Source of the DNA: Effusibacillus pohliae DSM 22757
GTDB lineage: Bacteria > Bacillota > Bacilli > Tumebacillales > Effusibacillaceae
DNA: 64,000 nt
Assembly: GCF_000376225.1 (NCBI RefSeq)
Contig: NZ_AQXL01000130.1
Span: 46,234 to 110,233, forward strand
Reading direction: 5' to 3'
The notes beneath the pieces are model-generated. The model saw only the letters and a list, made by a program, of their open reading frames with translations, did not search any database and was not told the DNA's origin. Positions 44,928-52,501 of this stretch are shown here, in pieces. Numbering within the stretch: the first letter of the stretch is position 1; the number at the start of each line of letters is the position of its first letter. Position numbers and translations under genes: made by a program.

Positions 44928-46628
44928 TCAGACGGTCAGATTCGTAGGTTGCCCCGTTTTCTGCCTGTGCAGATTGCGCAGTGGCAACGGCGGGCAAACG
45001 TTGCGGGTCAGATAGGACACGACAAAAATCGTAACCAGGCCAGCCAGCATTGCAAACGTCCGGAATGGGAAGAGTACCACGCCATCCTGGATCATTGGAT
45101 AGGGCAGAAACGGAGGCAGCCCCAGCAACGGTTCACCGCCGCCGACCCGCAAAATGAAGGATACGATATAACCGGCAAGCGAACCGTATTTGTTCGCTCC
45201 TTTATAAAACAGTGCCGCGGTGAGCTGTGGGAAGAGGATGCAGTAGACCAGGTCGCTCGACAGGTACCACAATGCATACACGCTTTTCGCCGACAAAGCG
45301 ATCAAGGTGGCCGCCGACCCGATAATCATGATGGAGCGTTTGATAACTCTGTCCAATTGGGCCTGGTTGGCCTGCGGCTTCACCAATGGGCGATACAGAT
45401 TCCAGGCGGCCATACCGGACGCCGACAGCATGGAAGCGGCTACTGCGGCCATCACGGCGGCCGCTAGGCCCCCGAGAGCGATCGCTCCTACCAAATCGGG
45501 CGTCATATATTTAAAGACGTATGTGAGGATCATTGAGGAATTTTCCGGTGCTGTGGTGCCAAGCTCCTGCCAGTCGGCGTTGTAGCCGGCGATGCCGATC
45601 AGGGTGGGAGGAATTGCGGCCATTGCGCACAGAATTCCGGCGGTGATGGACAGCCACATGGCCACATTTTCATCCCGTGCCGACAGCACCCGCTGAAAAT
45701 AGCTTTGCCACGGAATGCCGCCAAGGATTAAAAGCAATGCGAAATCCCACCAGTTCCAGTACAGATCACCCCATGCGGGATCTTTCCAGCCGAGCAGCGG
45801 AGGGAACAAACTCATCGCTCCCTGCATCCCTTCCCGATAGTGGGCGAACGCCTGGCCGATTCCGCCGACGTGGGAGAAAGCGAACGGCAAGGTGAGAAAC
45901 AACCCGATAAACATGACGGACAATTGCAAAACGTCGGTGTGTGCAACTGCCCATAACCCGCCTACCACCGTGTAAGCCAGGGCAACGAGCGCGGAGAAAA
46001 TGATCGAGACGGTGAAGCTCAGGCCAAGAATCATGCCGAATGTGGTTCCCAGTGCGGTCAAAATGGCGGCGCTCCAGAAAATTTCCCCAAGCACCGCCGG
46101 CACGTACAGCAGGCTGGCCATCCGTTTGCCAAACCGCGCTTCCAGCGGGTCCAGCATGGTCATAAATTCGTACCGGCGCATTTTTTTCGCGTAGAAAATC
46201 CCCCCTACAATCAGGCTGACAGAATAGCACCAAGGCGCTTGTGTCCAGACAAAACCGGATTTGTAAACGTTTTCCGCTGTGCCGGTGATGTATCCGCCTC
46301 CCACCCAGGTGGCGGTCATGGTAAACATGGAGATCCAGAGGGGCATCGCCCGGCCTGCGACCAGCATGTCATCCGTCTTGCCCCGCTTGTTTCGCACCGA
46401 AATGGCGCCGATGTAATAGATCACGCAATACAAAATCAGAGTCATCAACAATCCGGGCCAATAAATCGGACTGTTGGAGATCTGCGAGTAGATATAGGCA
46501 ATGGCTGTAAACAGGACAAAGCCTGCGATGGAAGTTCGGGCAGGTGTCCAGAACCCTGTTCGGTTCTTGCCGGTTGTGGCCTGATCCGGAATGGAACCCG
46601 TCTCAGCCACCGTATTCCAATCATGCAT
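44928..46628 (-). CDS. Sodium:choline symporter, CHT1/SLC5A7-like (SSS family)
   Basis: A 566-residue protein with about 13 membrane helices. Several blocks match, from memory, the animal high-affinity choline transporter CHT1: FTMTATWVGGGYITGTAE, LLYVPAVLGEIFWSAAIL, LLLILGGIPWQSYFQRVLS, VYALWYLSSDLVYCILFPQL and LRVGGGEPLLGL. It probably imports choline with Na+. GGGAGG eight bases before the ATG supports the start. It lies downstream of gbsR on the same strand and beside the choline-to-betaine genes. A hydrophilic N-terminal extension of about 30 residues precedes the first helix. Confidence 0.88.
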   Translation of the reverse strand: MHDWNTVAETGSIPDQATTGKNRTGFWTPARTSIAGFVLFTAIAYIYSQISNSPIYWPGLLMTLILYCVIYYIGAISVRNKRGKTDDMLVAGRAMPLWISMFTMTATWVGGGYITGTAENVYKSGFVWTQAPWCYSVSLIVGGIFYAKKMRRYEFMTMLDPLEARFGKRMASLLYVPAVLGEIFWSAAILTALGTTFGMILGLSFTVSIIFSALVALAYTVVGGLWAVAHTDVLQLSVMFIGLFLTLPFAFSHVGGIGQAFAHYREGMQGAMSLFPPLLGWKDPAWGDLYWNWWDFALLLILGGIPWQSYFQRVLSARDENVAMWLSITAGILCAMAAIPPTLIGIAGYNADWQELGTTAPENSSMILTYVFKYMTPDLVGAIALGGLAAAVMAAVAASMLSASGMAAWNLYRPLVKPQANQAQLDRVIKRSIMIIGSAATLIALSAKSVYALWYLSSDLVYCILFPQLTAALFYKGANKYGSLAGYIVSFILRVGGGEPLLGLPPFLPYPMIQDGVVLFPFRTFAMLAGLVTIFVVSYLTRNVCPPLPLRNLHRQKTGQPTNLTV

Positions 46629-46996
46629 ACCGTTTTCCTCCCTTTTTGAGACTATGGTCGACCGGTTGAAGCCAATCCACTTGCTTCGGTTTTGGCAAAT
46701 CAGGGTTAATCGAAAAGCAGTCCATCAAACAATCGGGGATGTATGGTAAACTGTTTGTATGCACTTGAAAAGAGCCTGCTCTTTTCAAGCGGCGACCGGC
46801 TGAGTGTGACACGCCTGGAGTGGACGACCGGCACTGTCACATTCGGCCTTTTTTTTGACGCAAACGGTTCCTCACCTCCTTTCCGCAGTCAGGTGCAATA
46901 GGGAACTTTTACGATCAAATCACCCTCTTTTAGACAACAGGTTTGCAGAATAGGATGAACGAATCGAACGAGCGACCCTCTTTCCCGTTCGGTTCG
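46629..46996 (-). promoter_or_regulatory. Structured leader/intergenic region upstream of the choline symporter
   Basis: About 370 bp without a gene. CTTGAAAAGAG-cctg-CTCTTTTCAAG (46764-46789) is a perfect 11-bp stem. GGCTGAGTGTGACA (from about 46799) pairs over 14 bp with TGTCACATTCGGCC, followed on the plus strand by a long T-run (to about 46857), a strong plus-strand terminator. On the minus strand both stems can form in the symporter leader, preceded by AAAGGAGGTGA and a nine-codon TTG frame (MRQKKGRM). The promoter is not obvious. Confidence 0.5.
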
Positions 46997-47524
46997 TCAA
47001 TCGCCCGGGGAGAACGTTTCGAGCAGTTCAAATATTTTTCTGTTTTTGATCACAGCGACCAATTTGCGCAGCCATTCATAATATTGCTTCGATTCTTCGA
47101 TCAGCAACAGGTCCTGCTGCGCTTTCGAACGAACCGGTTCGGGAGTGTTCGGATCGACGAGCAAGCGGGCGAGGATTTTCTCAGACTGCTCGATCGCTTC
47201 CAGATTGACGGTGATCTCCCGGTTCCATTTTTTACAGAAAAATGAGACGAAAGATTTGAAGAAATCTTTTTCTGCCTCGTACAAATCCTTGCGAACGCCT
47301 TTTTGCCACACTTTTTGCACCATGTCGATCTCCAGCAGCGAATGGATGCCTGTGCTCATGGAAGGTTTGCTCATTCCCATTTTTTTGCTCATCTCATCGA
47401 GCGACATCGGTTTGTCGCTGAAATACATCACCCCGTACAGCCTTCCCACCGAAGGGGTCACACCGTATAAATCCATCGTGGCGGCGATCGCGTCGATCAC
47501 GATTGCTTCTGCCAGTTCCAGCAA
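46997..47524 (-). CDS. gbsR: Choline-responsive repressor GbsR
   Basis: A 175-residue MarR-like winged-helix regulator. TMDLYGVTPSVGRLYGVMYF, PMSLDEMSKKMGMSKPSMST and KKWNREITVNLEAIEQSEKI match Bacillus GbsR closely. In Bacillus GbsR represses gbsAB and a choline importer until choline binds. TTG 47524 is taken as start because CCGGAG lies eight bases upstream, giving a length close to the Bacillus protein. It is transcribed divergently from gbsA, and candidate operators occur in the gbsA and grd promoters. Confidence 0.93.
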   Translation of the reverse strand: MLELAEAIVIDAIAATMDLYGVTPSVGRLYGVMYFSDKPMSLDEMSKKMGMSKPSMSTGIHSLLEIDMVQKVWQKGVRKDLYEAEKDFFKSFVSFFCKKWNREITVNLEAIEQSEKILARLLVDPNTPEPVRSKAQQDLLLIEESKQYYEWLRKLVAVIKNRKIFELLETFSPGD

Positions 47525-47633
47525 ATCGCGATACTCCGGTTCAGTCTCGGTTTTGACAGTTGCGGATATGAGTTTGGAATGTGCGTTCAGAATGTTTCAC
47601 CTCTTCGGTTTGTTTTGAACGAAGTTTAAGATT

Positions 47634-47661
47634 ACTATACCAAAACGGCGAGGTATGTCAA
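47634..47661 (-). promoter_or_regulatory. Sigma-A promoter of gbsR
   Basis: On the minus strand TTGACA, 16 bp, TATAGT. It gives a leader of roughly 100 nt and leaves 27 bp to the divergent gbsA -35 box. Confidence 0.7.
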
Positions 47662-47687
47662 TTACAAAAATTCAGATAAATACGATA

Positions 47688-47717
47688 TTGACTACTATGT
47701 AATCGCGATGATATAAT
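47688..47717 (+). promoter_or_regulatory. gbsA promoter with candidate GbsR operator
   Basis: TTGACT (47688-47693) and TATAAT (47712-47717), 18 bp apart. The spacer is almost filled by TATGTAATCGCGATGATA (47696-47713), whose palindromic ATCGCGAT core and flanks recur in the grd promoter. Its position is ideal for repression. Confidence 0.7.
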
Positions 47718-47769
47718 TCAGATAGTTTCAAATATTTGATATAAACAAAACAGTCAGGAGGGATTGGAA

Positions 47770-49236
47770 TTGCGAAAGATGTATATCGACGGAAAATGGG
47801 TGGCTGCCCGTTCCGGCGAAACGAAGGAGATCATCAATCCTTACAACCAGGAGGTGATTGCCGTTGTTCCGCGGGGTGACCGGGAAGACGCCCGCGATGC
47901 GATTCGCGCCGCCCGAAAGGCGTTTGACGAAGGGGAATGGCGGAAGGTCACCGCTCCAGAAAGGGCCGACATGCTGTTTCAAGTTGCGGGAAAAATCAGG
48001 AAGTACAAGCAAGAGCTGGCCGAACTGGAAACGTTGAACACGGGAAAAACGCTGACCGAAAGCCTGGCGGACATGGACGGAATCGCAGCGGTGTTCCGGT
48101 ATTATGCGGGATTAGCAGACAAGGACGGGGGAATGATCATCGAATCGCCGATCCCGAATTCCAGCAGCCGGATGGTGCGGGAACCGGTTGGCGTGTGTGG
48201 GCAGATTACGCCTTGGAACTATCCTTTGTTGCAAGCGTCCTGGAAACTCGCACCGGCATTGGCGGCGGGCAACACGGTAGTCGTCAAACCGAGTGAGATC
48301 ACCCCGCTGACCACACTGAAAATGGCCGAAATTTTTGAGGAGGTTGGGTTCCCTCCCGGCGTTGTGAACGTGGTGCTGGGGCCCGGTTCAACGGTCGGAC
48401 AGGAGATCGCCGAAAATCACGATGTCGATCTGATCTCCTTCACCGGCGGCGGGGTGGCAGGACGCCAGATTATGCGGGCGGCGGCCGGCAATTTCAAGAA
48501 AATATCGCTTGAGTTGGGCGGCAAAAACCCCAACATCGTGTTTGCGGACGCCGATTTTGAGACGGCAGTGGACTATGCGCTGAACGCCGTATTTTTCCAT
48601 GCCGGACAGGTTTGTTCGGCGGGCGCGCGGTTGCTTGTCCAATCGTCCGTCCACGACCGGTTTGTCGAAGCGGTGGTGGAGCAGGCGAAACAGATCCGGC
48701 TTGGGAACGGGTTTGAGGAAAAAACGCAAATGGGGCCCGTGATTTCGGCCGAACATCTGGCGAGTATCGAACAATACATCCAGACGGGCATCCAGGAAGG
48801 GGCCAAGTTGGTTTTGGGAGGCAAGCGGCCCCGTGATCCCGAACTGCAAAAAGGATTTTTTATTGAACCTACCATTTTCACCAATTGCCATTCGAAGATG
48901 CGGATCGTGCAGGAAGAATCGTTTGGGCCGGTTCTCACAGTTGAAACATTCGACACGGAGGAAGCGGCGGTAAAGCTTGCGAACGACACGATTTACGGTT
49001 TGGCGGGAGCAGTCTGGACTCAGGATATGAACCGGGCGGAACGCGTCGCCCGACAGATGCGGATGGGGACGGTTTGGATCAACGATTACCACCCCTATTT
49101 CCCGCAAGCACCGTGGGGAGGGTACAAACAGTCCGGCATCGGGCGGGAATTGTGCCATGTCGGATTGGAAGAGTATACGGAAATCAAACATGTGTACATG
49201 AATCTGGATCCCAAACCGATGGGATGGTTCAAATAA
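47770..49236 (+). CDS. gbsA: Betaine aldehyde dehydrogenase GbsA
   Basis: A 488-residue aldehyde dehydrogenase. QITPWNYPLLQASWKLAPAL, VVKPSEITPLTTLKMAEIF, ELGGKNPNIVFADADF and FFHAGQVCSAGARLLV (catalytic Cys) match Bacillus GbsA, as does the ending PWGGYKQSGIGREL. It oxidises betaine aldehyde to glycine betaine with NAD. TTG 47770 is chosen, eight bases after AGGAGG; TTG 47764 is too close. It is the first gene of gbsAB under a promoter with a likely GbsR operator. Confidence 0.95.
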   Translation: MRKMYIDGKWVAARSGETKEIINPYNQEVIAVVPRGDREDARDAIRAARKAFDEGEWRKVTAPERADMLFQVAGKIRKYKQELAELETLNTGKTLTESLADMDGIAAVFRYYAGLADKDGGMIIESPIPNSSSRMVREPVGVCGQITPWNYPLLQASWKLAPALAAGNTVVVKPSEITPLTTLKMAEIFEEVGFPPGVVNVVLGPGSTVGQEIAENHDVDLISFTGGGVAGRQIMRAAAGNFKKISLELGGKNPNIVFADADFETAVDYALNAVFFHAGQVCSAGARLLVQSSVHDRFVEAVVEQAKQIRLGNGFEEKTQMGPVISAEHLASIEQYIQTGIQEGAKLVLGGKRPRDPELQKGFFIEPTIFTNCHSKMRIVQEESFGPVLTVETFDTEEAAVKLANDTIYGLAGAVWTQDMNRAERVARQMRMGTVWINDYHPYFPQAPWGGYKQSGIGRELCHVGLEEYTEIKHVYMNLDPKPMGWFK

Positions 49237-49263
49237 AAAAATTGCAAAGGGAGGAACGGTTCG

Positions 49264-50466
49264 ATGTTTATGAGGTTTGAACGGATGGGAAGATTCAGAA
49301 GTTTTGAGATGCCGACAGTTGTCAAACACGGGATTGGGGCGGTCAGGCACACCGGGGAAGAGGTGAAACAACTGGGGGGTTCGAAAGTGCTGCTTGTCAC
49401 CGATCCGGGCGTCCGCAAGGCGGGGCTCATCCAGCCTGTTCTGAACAGCCTGCAGGAAGCGAAAATCGATGTGGTGATCTTCGACGAAGTAGAACCGAAC
49501 CCTTCGATTCATGTCGTTGCGAAAGGAACGGAGATGTATCTGGCCAACAAATGCGACGGACTGGTGGCGGTAGGCGGCGGCAGTTCGATGGATACGGCGA
49601 AAGCGATCGGCGTCGAGGTGGTGCATGGGGAACCGGTGCTGAATTATGAAGCGGCGGAAGGCAAGAAACCGCTTGCAAAACGGATTCCGCCGCTGACCAC
49701 CATTCCGACCACCGCGGGAACCGGCAGTGAAGTCACACAGTGGGCGGTGATCACCGATCCCTACCGCAAATTCAAATTCAACGTGGGCGGTCCGCTGATT
49801 GCCGCTCATCTAACGATTATCGATCCCGAACTGCATCTCTCGATGCCTCCGCGTATTACGGCAGCCACCGGAATCGATGCGTTGTCGCACGCGATCGAGT
49901 GCTATACATGCCACTATGCGCAACCGATGACCGATGCGGTGGCTTTATTGGCGATGGAGTATATCGCCAAATATTTGCGCCGTGCATATGCGAACGGGCA
50001 GGACATTGAAGCGCGTTACGGCATGGCCAAAGCGGCGATGCTGGCCGGGTTGTCGTACGGCAGCGAATCGGCCGGAGCGGCCCATGCGATGGCGCAGACG
50101 CTGGGCGGGATCATTCCGGTTGCACACGGCGAGTGTGTGGCGGCCATGCTGGGGCCGGTGATGGAATACAACTGGATGGGAGAACCGGAAAAATTCGCCC
50201 GCATCGCCCAGGCTTTGGGTGTCAACATCCATGGAATGAGCGTCGAGGAAGCGGCGAAAGCGGCGGTGCGCGCGGTGTATCAACTGGTGCAGGACGTGCA
50301 GATCCCAAGCCTGGAGGAGCAGGGAGTGCCGGCGGACATGATTCCGGAGCTGGCTGAAGCCGCTTTCCACGACCCACAAACAGTTGGAAATCCCCGGGAC
50401 ATCAATGTGAAGGGATACGAGTGGATCTACCGCCGCTGCTTCAATCTCGAACCGTGCACGGTTTGA
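49264..50466 (+). CDS. gbsB: Choline dehydrogenase GbsB (iron-containing type III alcohol dehydrogenase)
   Basis: A 400-residue group III alcohol dehydrogenase. VAVGGGSSMDTAKAIG binds NAD; TIPTTAGTGSEVTQWAVI and the metal ligands in GIDALSHAIECYTC and GGIIPVAHGECVAAML follow the family order. In Bacillus GbsB oxidises choline to betaine aldehyde, the substrate of GbsA. GGGAGG nine bases before ATG 49264 supports the start, 27 bp after gbsA. A perfect terminator lies 30 bp downstream of the stop. Confidence 0.92.
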   Translation: MFMRFERMGRFRSFEMPTVVKHGIGAVRHTGEEVKQLGGSKVLLVTDPGVRKAGLIQPVLNSLQEAKIDVVIFDEVEPNPSIHVVAKGTEMYLANKCDGLVAVGGGSSMDTAKAIGVEVVHGEPVLNYEAAEGKKPLAKRIPPLTTIPTTAGTGSEVTQWAVITDPYRKFKFNVGGPLIAAHLTIIDPELHLSMPPRITAATGIDALSHAIECYTCHYAQPMTDAVALLAMEYIAKYLRRAYANGQDIEARYGMAKAAMLAGLSYGSESAGAAHAMAQTLGGIIPVAHGECVAAMLGPVMEYNWMGEPEKFARIAQALGVNIHGMSVEEAAKAAVRAVYQLVQDVQIPSLEEQGVPADMIPELAEAAFHDPQTVGNPRDINVKGYEWIYRRCFNLEPCTV

Positions 50467-50496
50467 AATTGCCCGCCGATTGAGATGTCTGCCAGT

Positions 50497-50537
50497 GTTC
50501 GACCGGCTCCTTGCGGGGCCCGGTCGAACACGTTTTT
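50497..50537 (+). terminator. Rho-independent terminator of gbsAB
   Basis: GTTCGACCGG and CCGGTCGAAC form a perfect 10-bp stem, followed by ACG and five T residues. The group II intron remnant begins at the next base. Confidence 0.9.
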
Positions 50538-50755
50538 GTGCGCCCAGCATGGGCGTTCATCTATAGGGTGAAAGTCCCGAACGGGGGCTGGCGAGCGCCT
50601 ACCGTTAGCCAAAAGCAAGGGTGTCCGTCGTAGGGCTCAAGAGCTTAACTCAGAGGTATTTCGAGTTTCGTCAAGGTTGGCGAGAACCGCCTAGTGCGGA
50701 CCCGCATGCTAGGTGGTGGGAGAGGACGGGGGTTAGCCGCCCCCTCCTACTCAAT
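50538..50755 (+). mobile_element. Group IIC-like intron remnant, internally deleted and without reverse transcriptase
   Basis: The 5' end GTGCGCCCAGCATGGGCG, then TATAGGGTGAAAGTCCCGAA and AGCAAGGGTGTCCGTCG, is the start of domain I of bacterial group II introns. The 3' part, GAACCGCCTAGTGCGGACC with GCATGCTAGGTGGT, is a domain V, and the stem GGGGGTTAGCCGCCCCC with CTACTCAAT is domain VI and the 3' end. Everything between (most of domain I to IV and the ORF) is missing: it is about 220 nt instead of 600 or more. The site directly after a terminator stem fits group IIC targeting. Confidence 0.75.
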
Positions 50756-51040
50756 TCAGGTAAAAAAAGAGCACTGCCCAATCATGACAGTGCTCCGAAA
50801 CCGGTGCCGCCGCGGCGGCCGATGAAATGAGGGCCGCGCTTATCGGGCCGGGTGAGCAGCAGGGAAACAGCGAAAACTGTTCACTTTTTCAACAATGAAA
50901 TCTCCTCCATTCGGTGTTCGCAGAACTTTGCGAATCGACCCGGCTTTCGATAACAGGTCTGTTTCCGCAGCTTGTTGCCTGTGCAACGTTACATGTCAGC
51001 AAAGCAAGGTCACACCCTAATTTTTTATGAATATTTAAAT
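50756..51040. other. Intergenic region between the intron remnant and the grd promoters
   Basis: No gene seen. GAGCACTG and CAGTGCTC (50769-50795) form a stem with a T-run only on the minus strand (from the A-run at 50762), a minus-strand terminator without an obvious gene. GCCGCCGCGGCGGC (50806-50819) is a self-complementary block, and TTCGCA-gaact-TTGCGAA near 50924 is a small hairpin. The base composition turns AT-rich from 51020. Confidence 0.45.
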
Positions 51041-51046
51041 TATTAT

Positions 51047-51067
51047 TATAATATGATCGCGATTGTA
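51047..51067 (+). promoter_or_regulatory. Upstream candidate GbsR operator and -10 element before the grd operon
   Basis: TATAAT (51047-51052) runs into TATGATCGCGATTGTA (51052-51067), which shares the ATCGCGAT core and flanks with the gbsA site in the opposite orientation. The -35 is not clear. It lies 61 bp upstream of the second copy, a distance that would allow looping or cooperative binding. Confidence 0.55.
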
Positions 51068-51101
51068 GAACAAGTATTTTAAAAAAAACAAAAAAACATG
51101 C

Positions 51102-51135
51102 TTCACAAATTTTATGATCGAGATTATAATATAAT
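51102..51135 (+). promoter_or_regulatory. grd operon promoter with embedded candidate GbsR operator
   Basis: TTCACA (51102-51107), 17 bp, TATAAT (51125-51130), with another TATAAT overlapping at 51130. TATGATCGAGATTATA (51113-51128) fills the spacer, one core mismatch from the upstream copy. The arrangement is the same as in the gbsA promoter. Confidence 0.65.
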
Positions 51136-51181
51136 CATGATTACGAAAGTTGAGAAAGCGACCGGAGGGGGGAAGTTGCAA

Positions 51182-52489
51182 ATGCGGTTGGAAATCGGCA
51201 ATTTTTATGTGCGGGACGTGGTGTTTGGAGCCAAAACCGCTTACCAAAACGGCGTTCTGACGATCGACAAGGAAGAGTCGATCCGGGTTGTGCGCGAGGA
51301 CGAACATATCACCGATGTGGACATCGTCATCGCCAAGCCCGGTGACCGGATACGGATTACGCCGGTCAAAGAGGCGATCGAACCGCGCTGCAAGGTGTCA
51401 GGCGGGGTTTTGTTTCCGGGGGTGCTCAACAAACTGGTTCCTGCCGGCAACGGGCGAACGCACGCGTTAAAAGGCAGTTGCGTATTGGCGGTCGGCAAGC
51501 GATGGGGAGGGTTCCAGGATGGTTTGATCGACATGAGCGGGCCGGGAGCCAAACAGACAATATTTTCGCAATTGATCAACATCTGTTTGGTCGCCGACAC
51601 GGACGAAGCGTTTGAACGGCATGAACAGCAAAAGAAAAATAGGGCGCTTCGCTGGGCCGGCATGCGGCTTGCCGAATACATCGGACAGTGCGTGCAGGAT
51701 TTGGAACCGGAGGAGGTGGAGACGTATGAATTGCCGCCGCTTGCCCAACGGGGGGAGGAATTGCAGCGGCTACCCGGTGTGGTGTATGTACTACAACTGC
51801 AATCGCAAATGCTTGAAGAAGGGTACAATGCGCTGGTGTACGGGTGGGATGCCAATCACATGCTGCCGACCTTGATGCACCCGAACGAGCTGTTGGACGG
51901 CGCTGTCGTATCTGGCAGTTTCATGCCGTCTTCGTCCAAAATATCGACCTACCAGCATGTCAATAACGCAACGATCAAGCGGTTGATGAAAGAGCATGGA
52001 AAAACGATCCAATTCCTGGGCGTAATCGTGTCAAACCTGAATGTGCAGTTGCAGGAAAAGCTCCGCTCGGCCCTGGTTGTCCGCCAGTTGGCAACGATGC
52101 TGGGAGCGCAGGGGGCGATCGTTTGCGAGGAGGGATATGGGAATCCGGACGCCGATTTTATCGCCGTGATCAACGAGCTGGAGGATGCGGGAATCAAAGT
52201 GGTTGGCATCACCAATGAATGCACGGGCCGCGACGGCCGCTCGCAGCCGCTGGTCGATCTGTCGGAAAAGGCGGACGCGATCATCTCAACCGGCAATGTT
52301 TCGCAGCTTCTGCGGTTGCCGCCGATGGAAACGGTGATCGGGGATTTGCAGTCGCTGGCAAGGGACGGCAACTCCGGTGGTTGGGAAGGGTGCGTCAAGG
52401 AAGACGGATCGATTGAGATGGAAAATAATGGAATTTTTTGCGCGGACGCCAATACGGGGGAGTACTACAAAACGGTTGTCGAGTATTGA
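51182..52489 (+). CDS. grdI: Betaine/glycine/sarcosine reductase component B, alpha/beta prosubunit (GrdI/GrdE/GrdG family)
   Basis: A 435-residue subunit of protein B. MRLEIGNFYVRDVVFG, ALKGSCVLAVGK, QDGLIDMSGPGA and VVGITNECTGRDGRSQPL are family blocks. The known glycine-reductase member is split autocatalytically at a cysteine to give a pyruvoyl group; here the corresponding stretch reads DGAVVSGSFMPSSSK with no Cys, so processing is uncertain. The betaine assignment rests on the gbsAB context. ATG 51182 has GGAGGGGGG about nine bases upstream. It opens the grd operon, 12 bp before grdH. Confidence 0.88.
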   Translation: MRLEIGNFYVRDVVFGAKTAYQNGVLTIDKEESIRVVREDEHITDVDIVIAKPGDRIRITPVKEAIEPRCKVSGGVLFPGVLNKLVPAGNGRTHALKGSCVLAVGKRWGGFQDGLIDMSGPGAKQTIFSQLINICLVADTDEAFERHEQQKKNRALRWAGMRLAEYIGQCVQDLEPEEVETYELPPLAQRGEELQRLPGVVYVLQLQSQMLEEGYNALVYGWDANHMLPTLMHPNELLDGAVVSGSFMPSSSKISTYQHVNNATIKRLMKEHGKTIQFLGVIVSNLNVQLQEKLRSALVVRQLATMLGAQGAIVCEEGYGNPDADFIAVINELEDAGIKVVGITNECTGRDGRSQPLVDLSEKADAIISTGNVSQLLRLPPMETVIGDLQSLARDGNSGGWEGCVKEDGSIEMENNGIFCADANTGEYYKTVVEY

Positions 52490-52501
52490 GAGGTGAAGCG
52501 G

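Noticed and set aside
50621..50830. A 69-codon frame downstream of gbsB
   Set aside because: It lies inside the group II intron remnant and crosses its 3' end, so it is not a gene.
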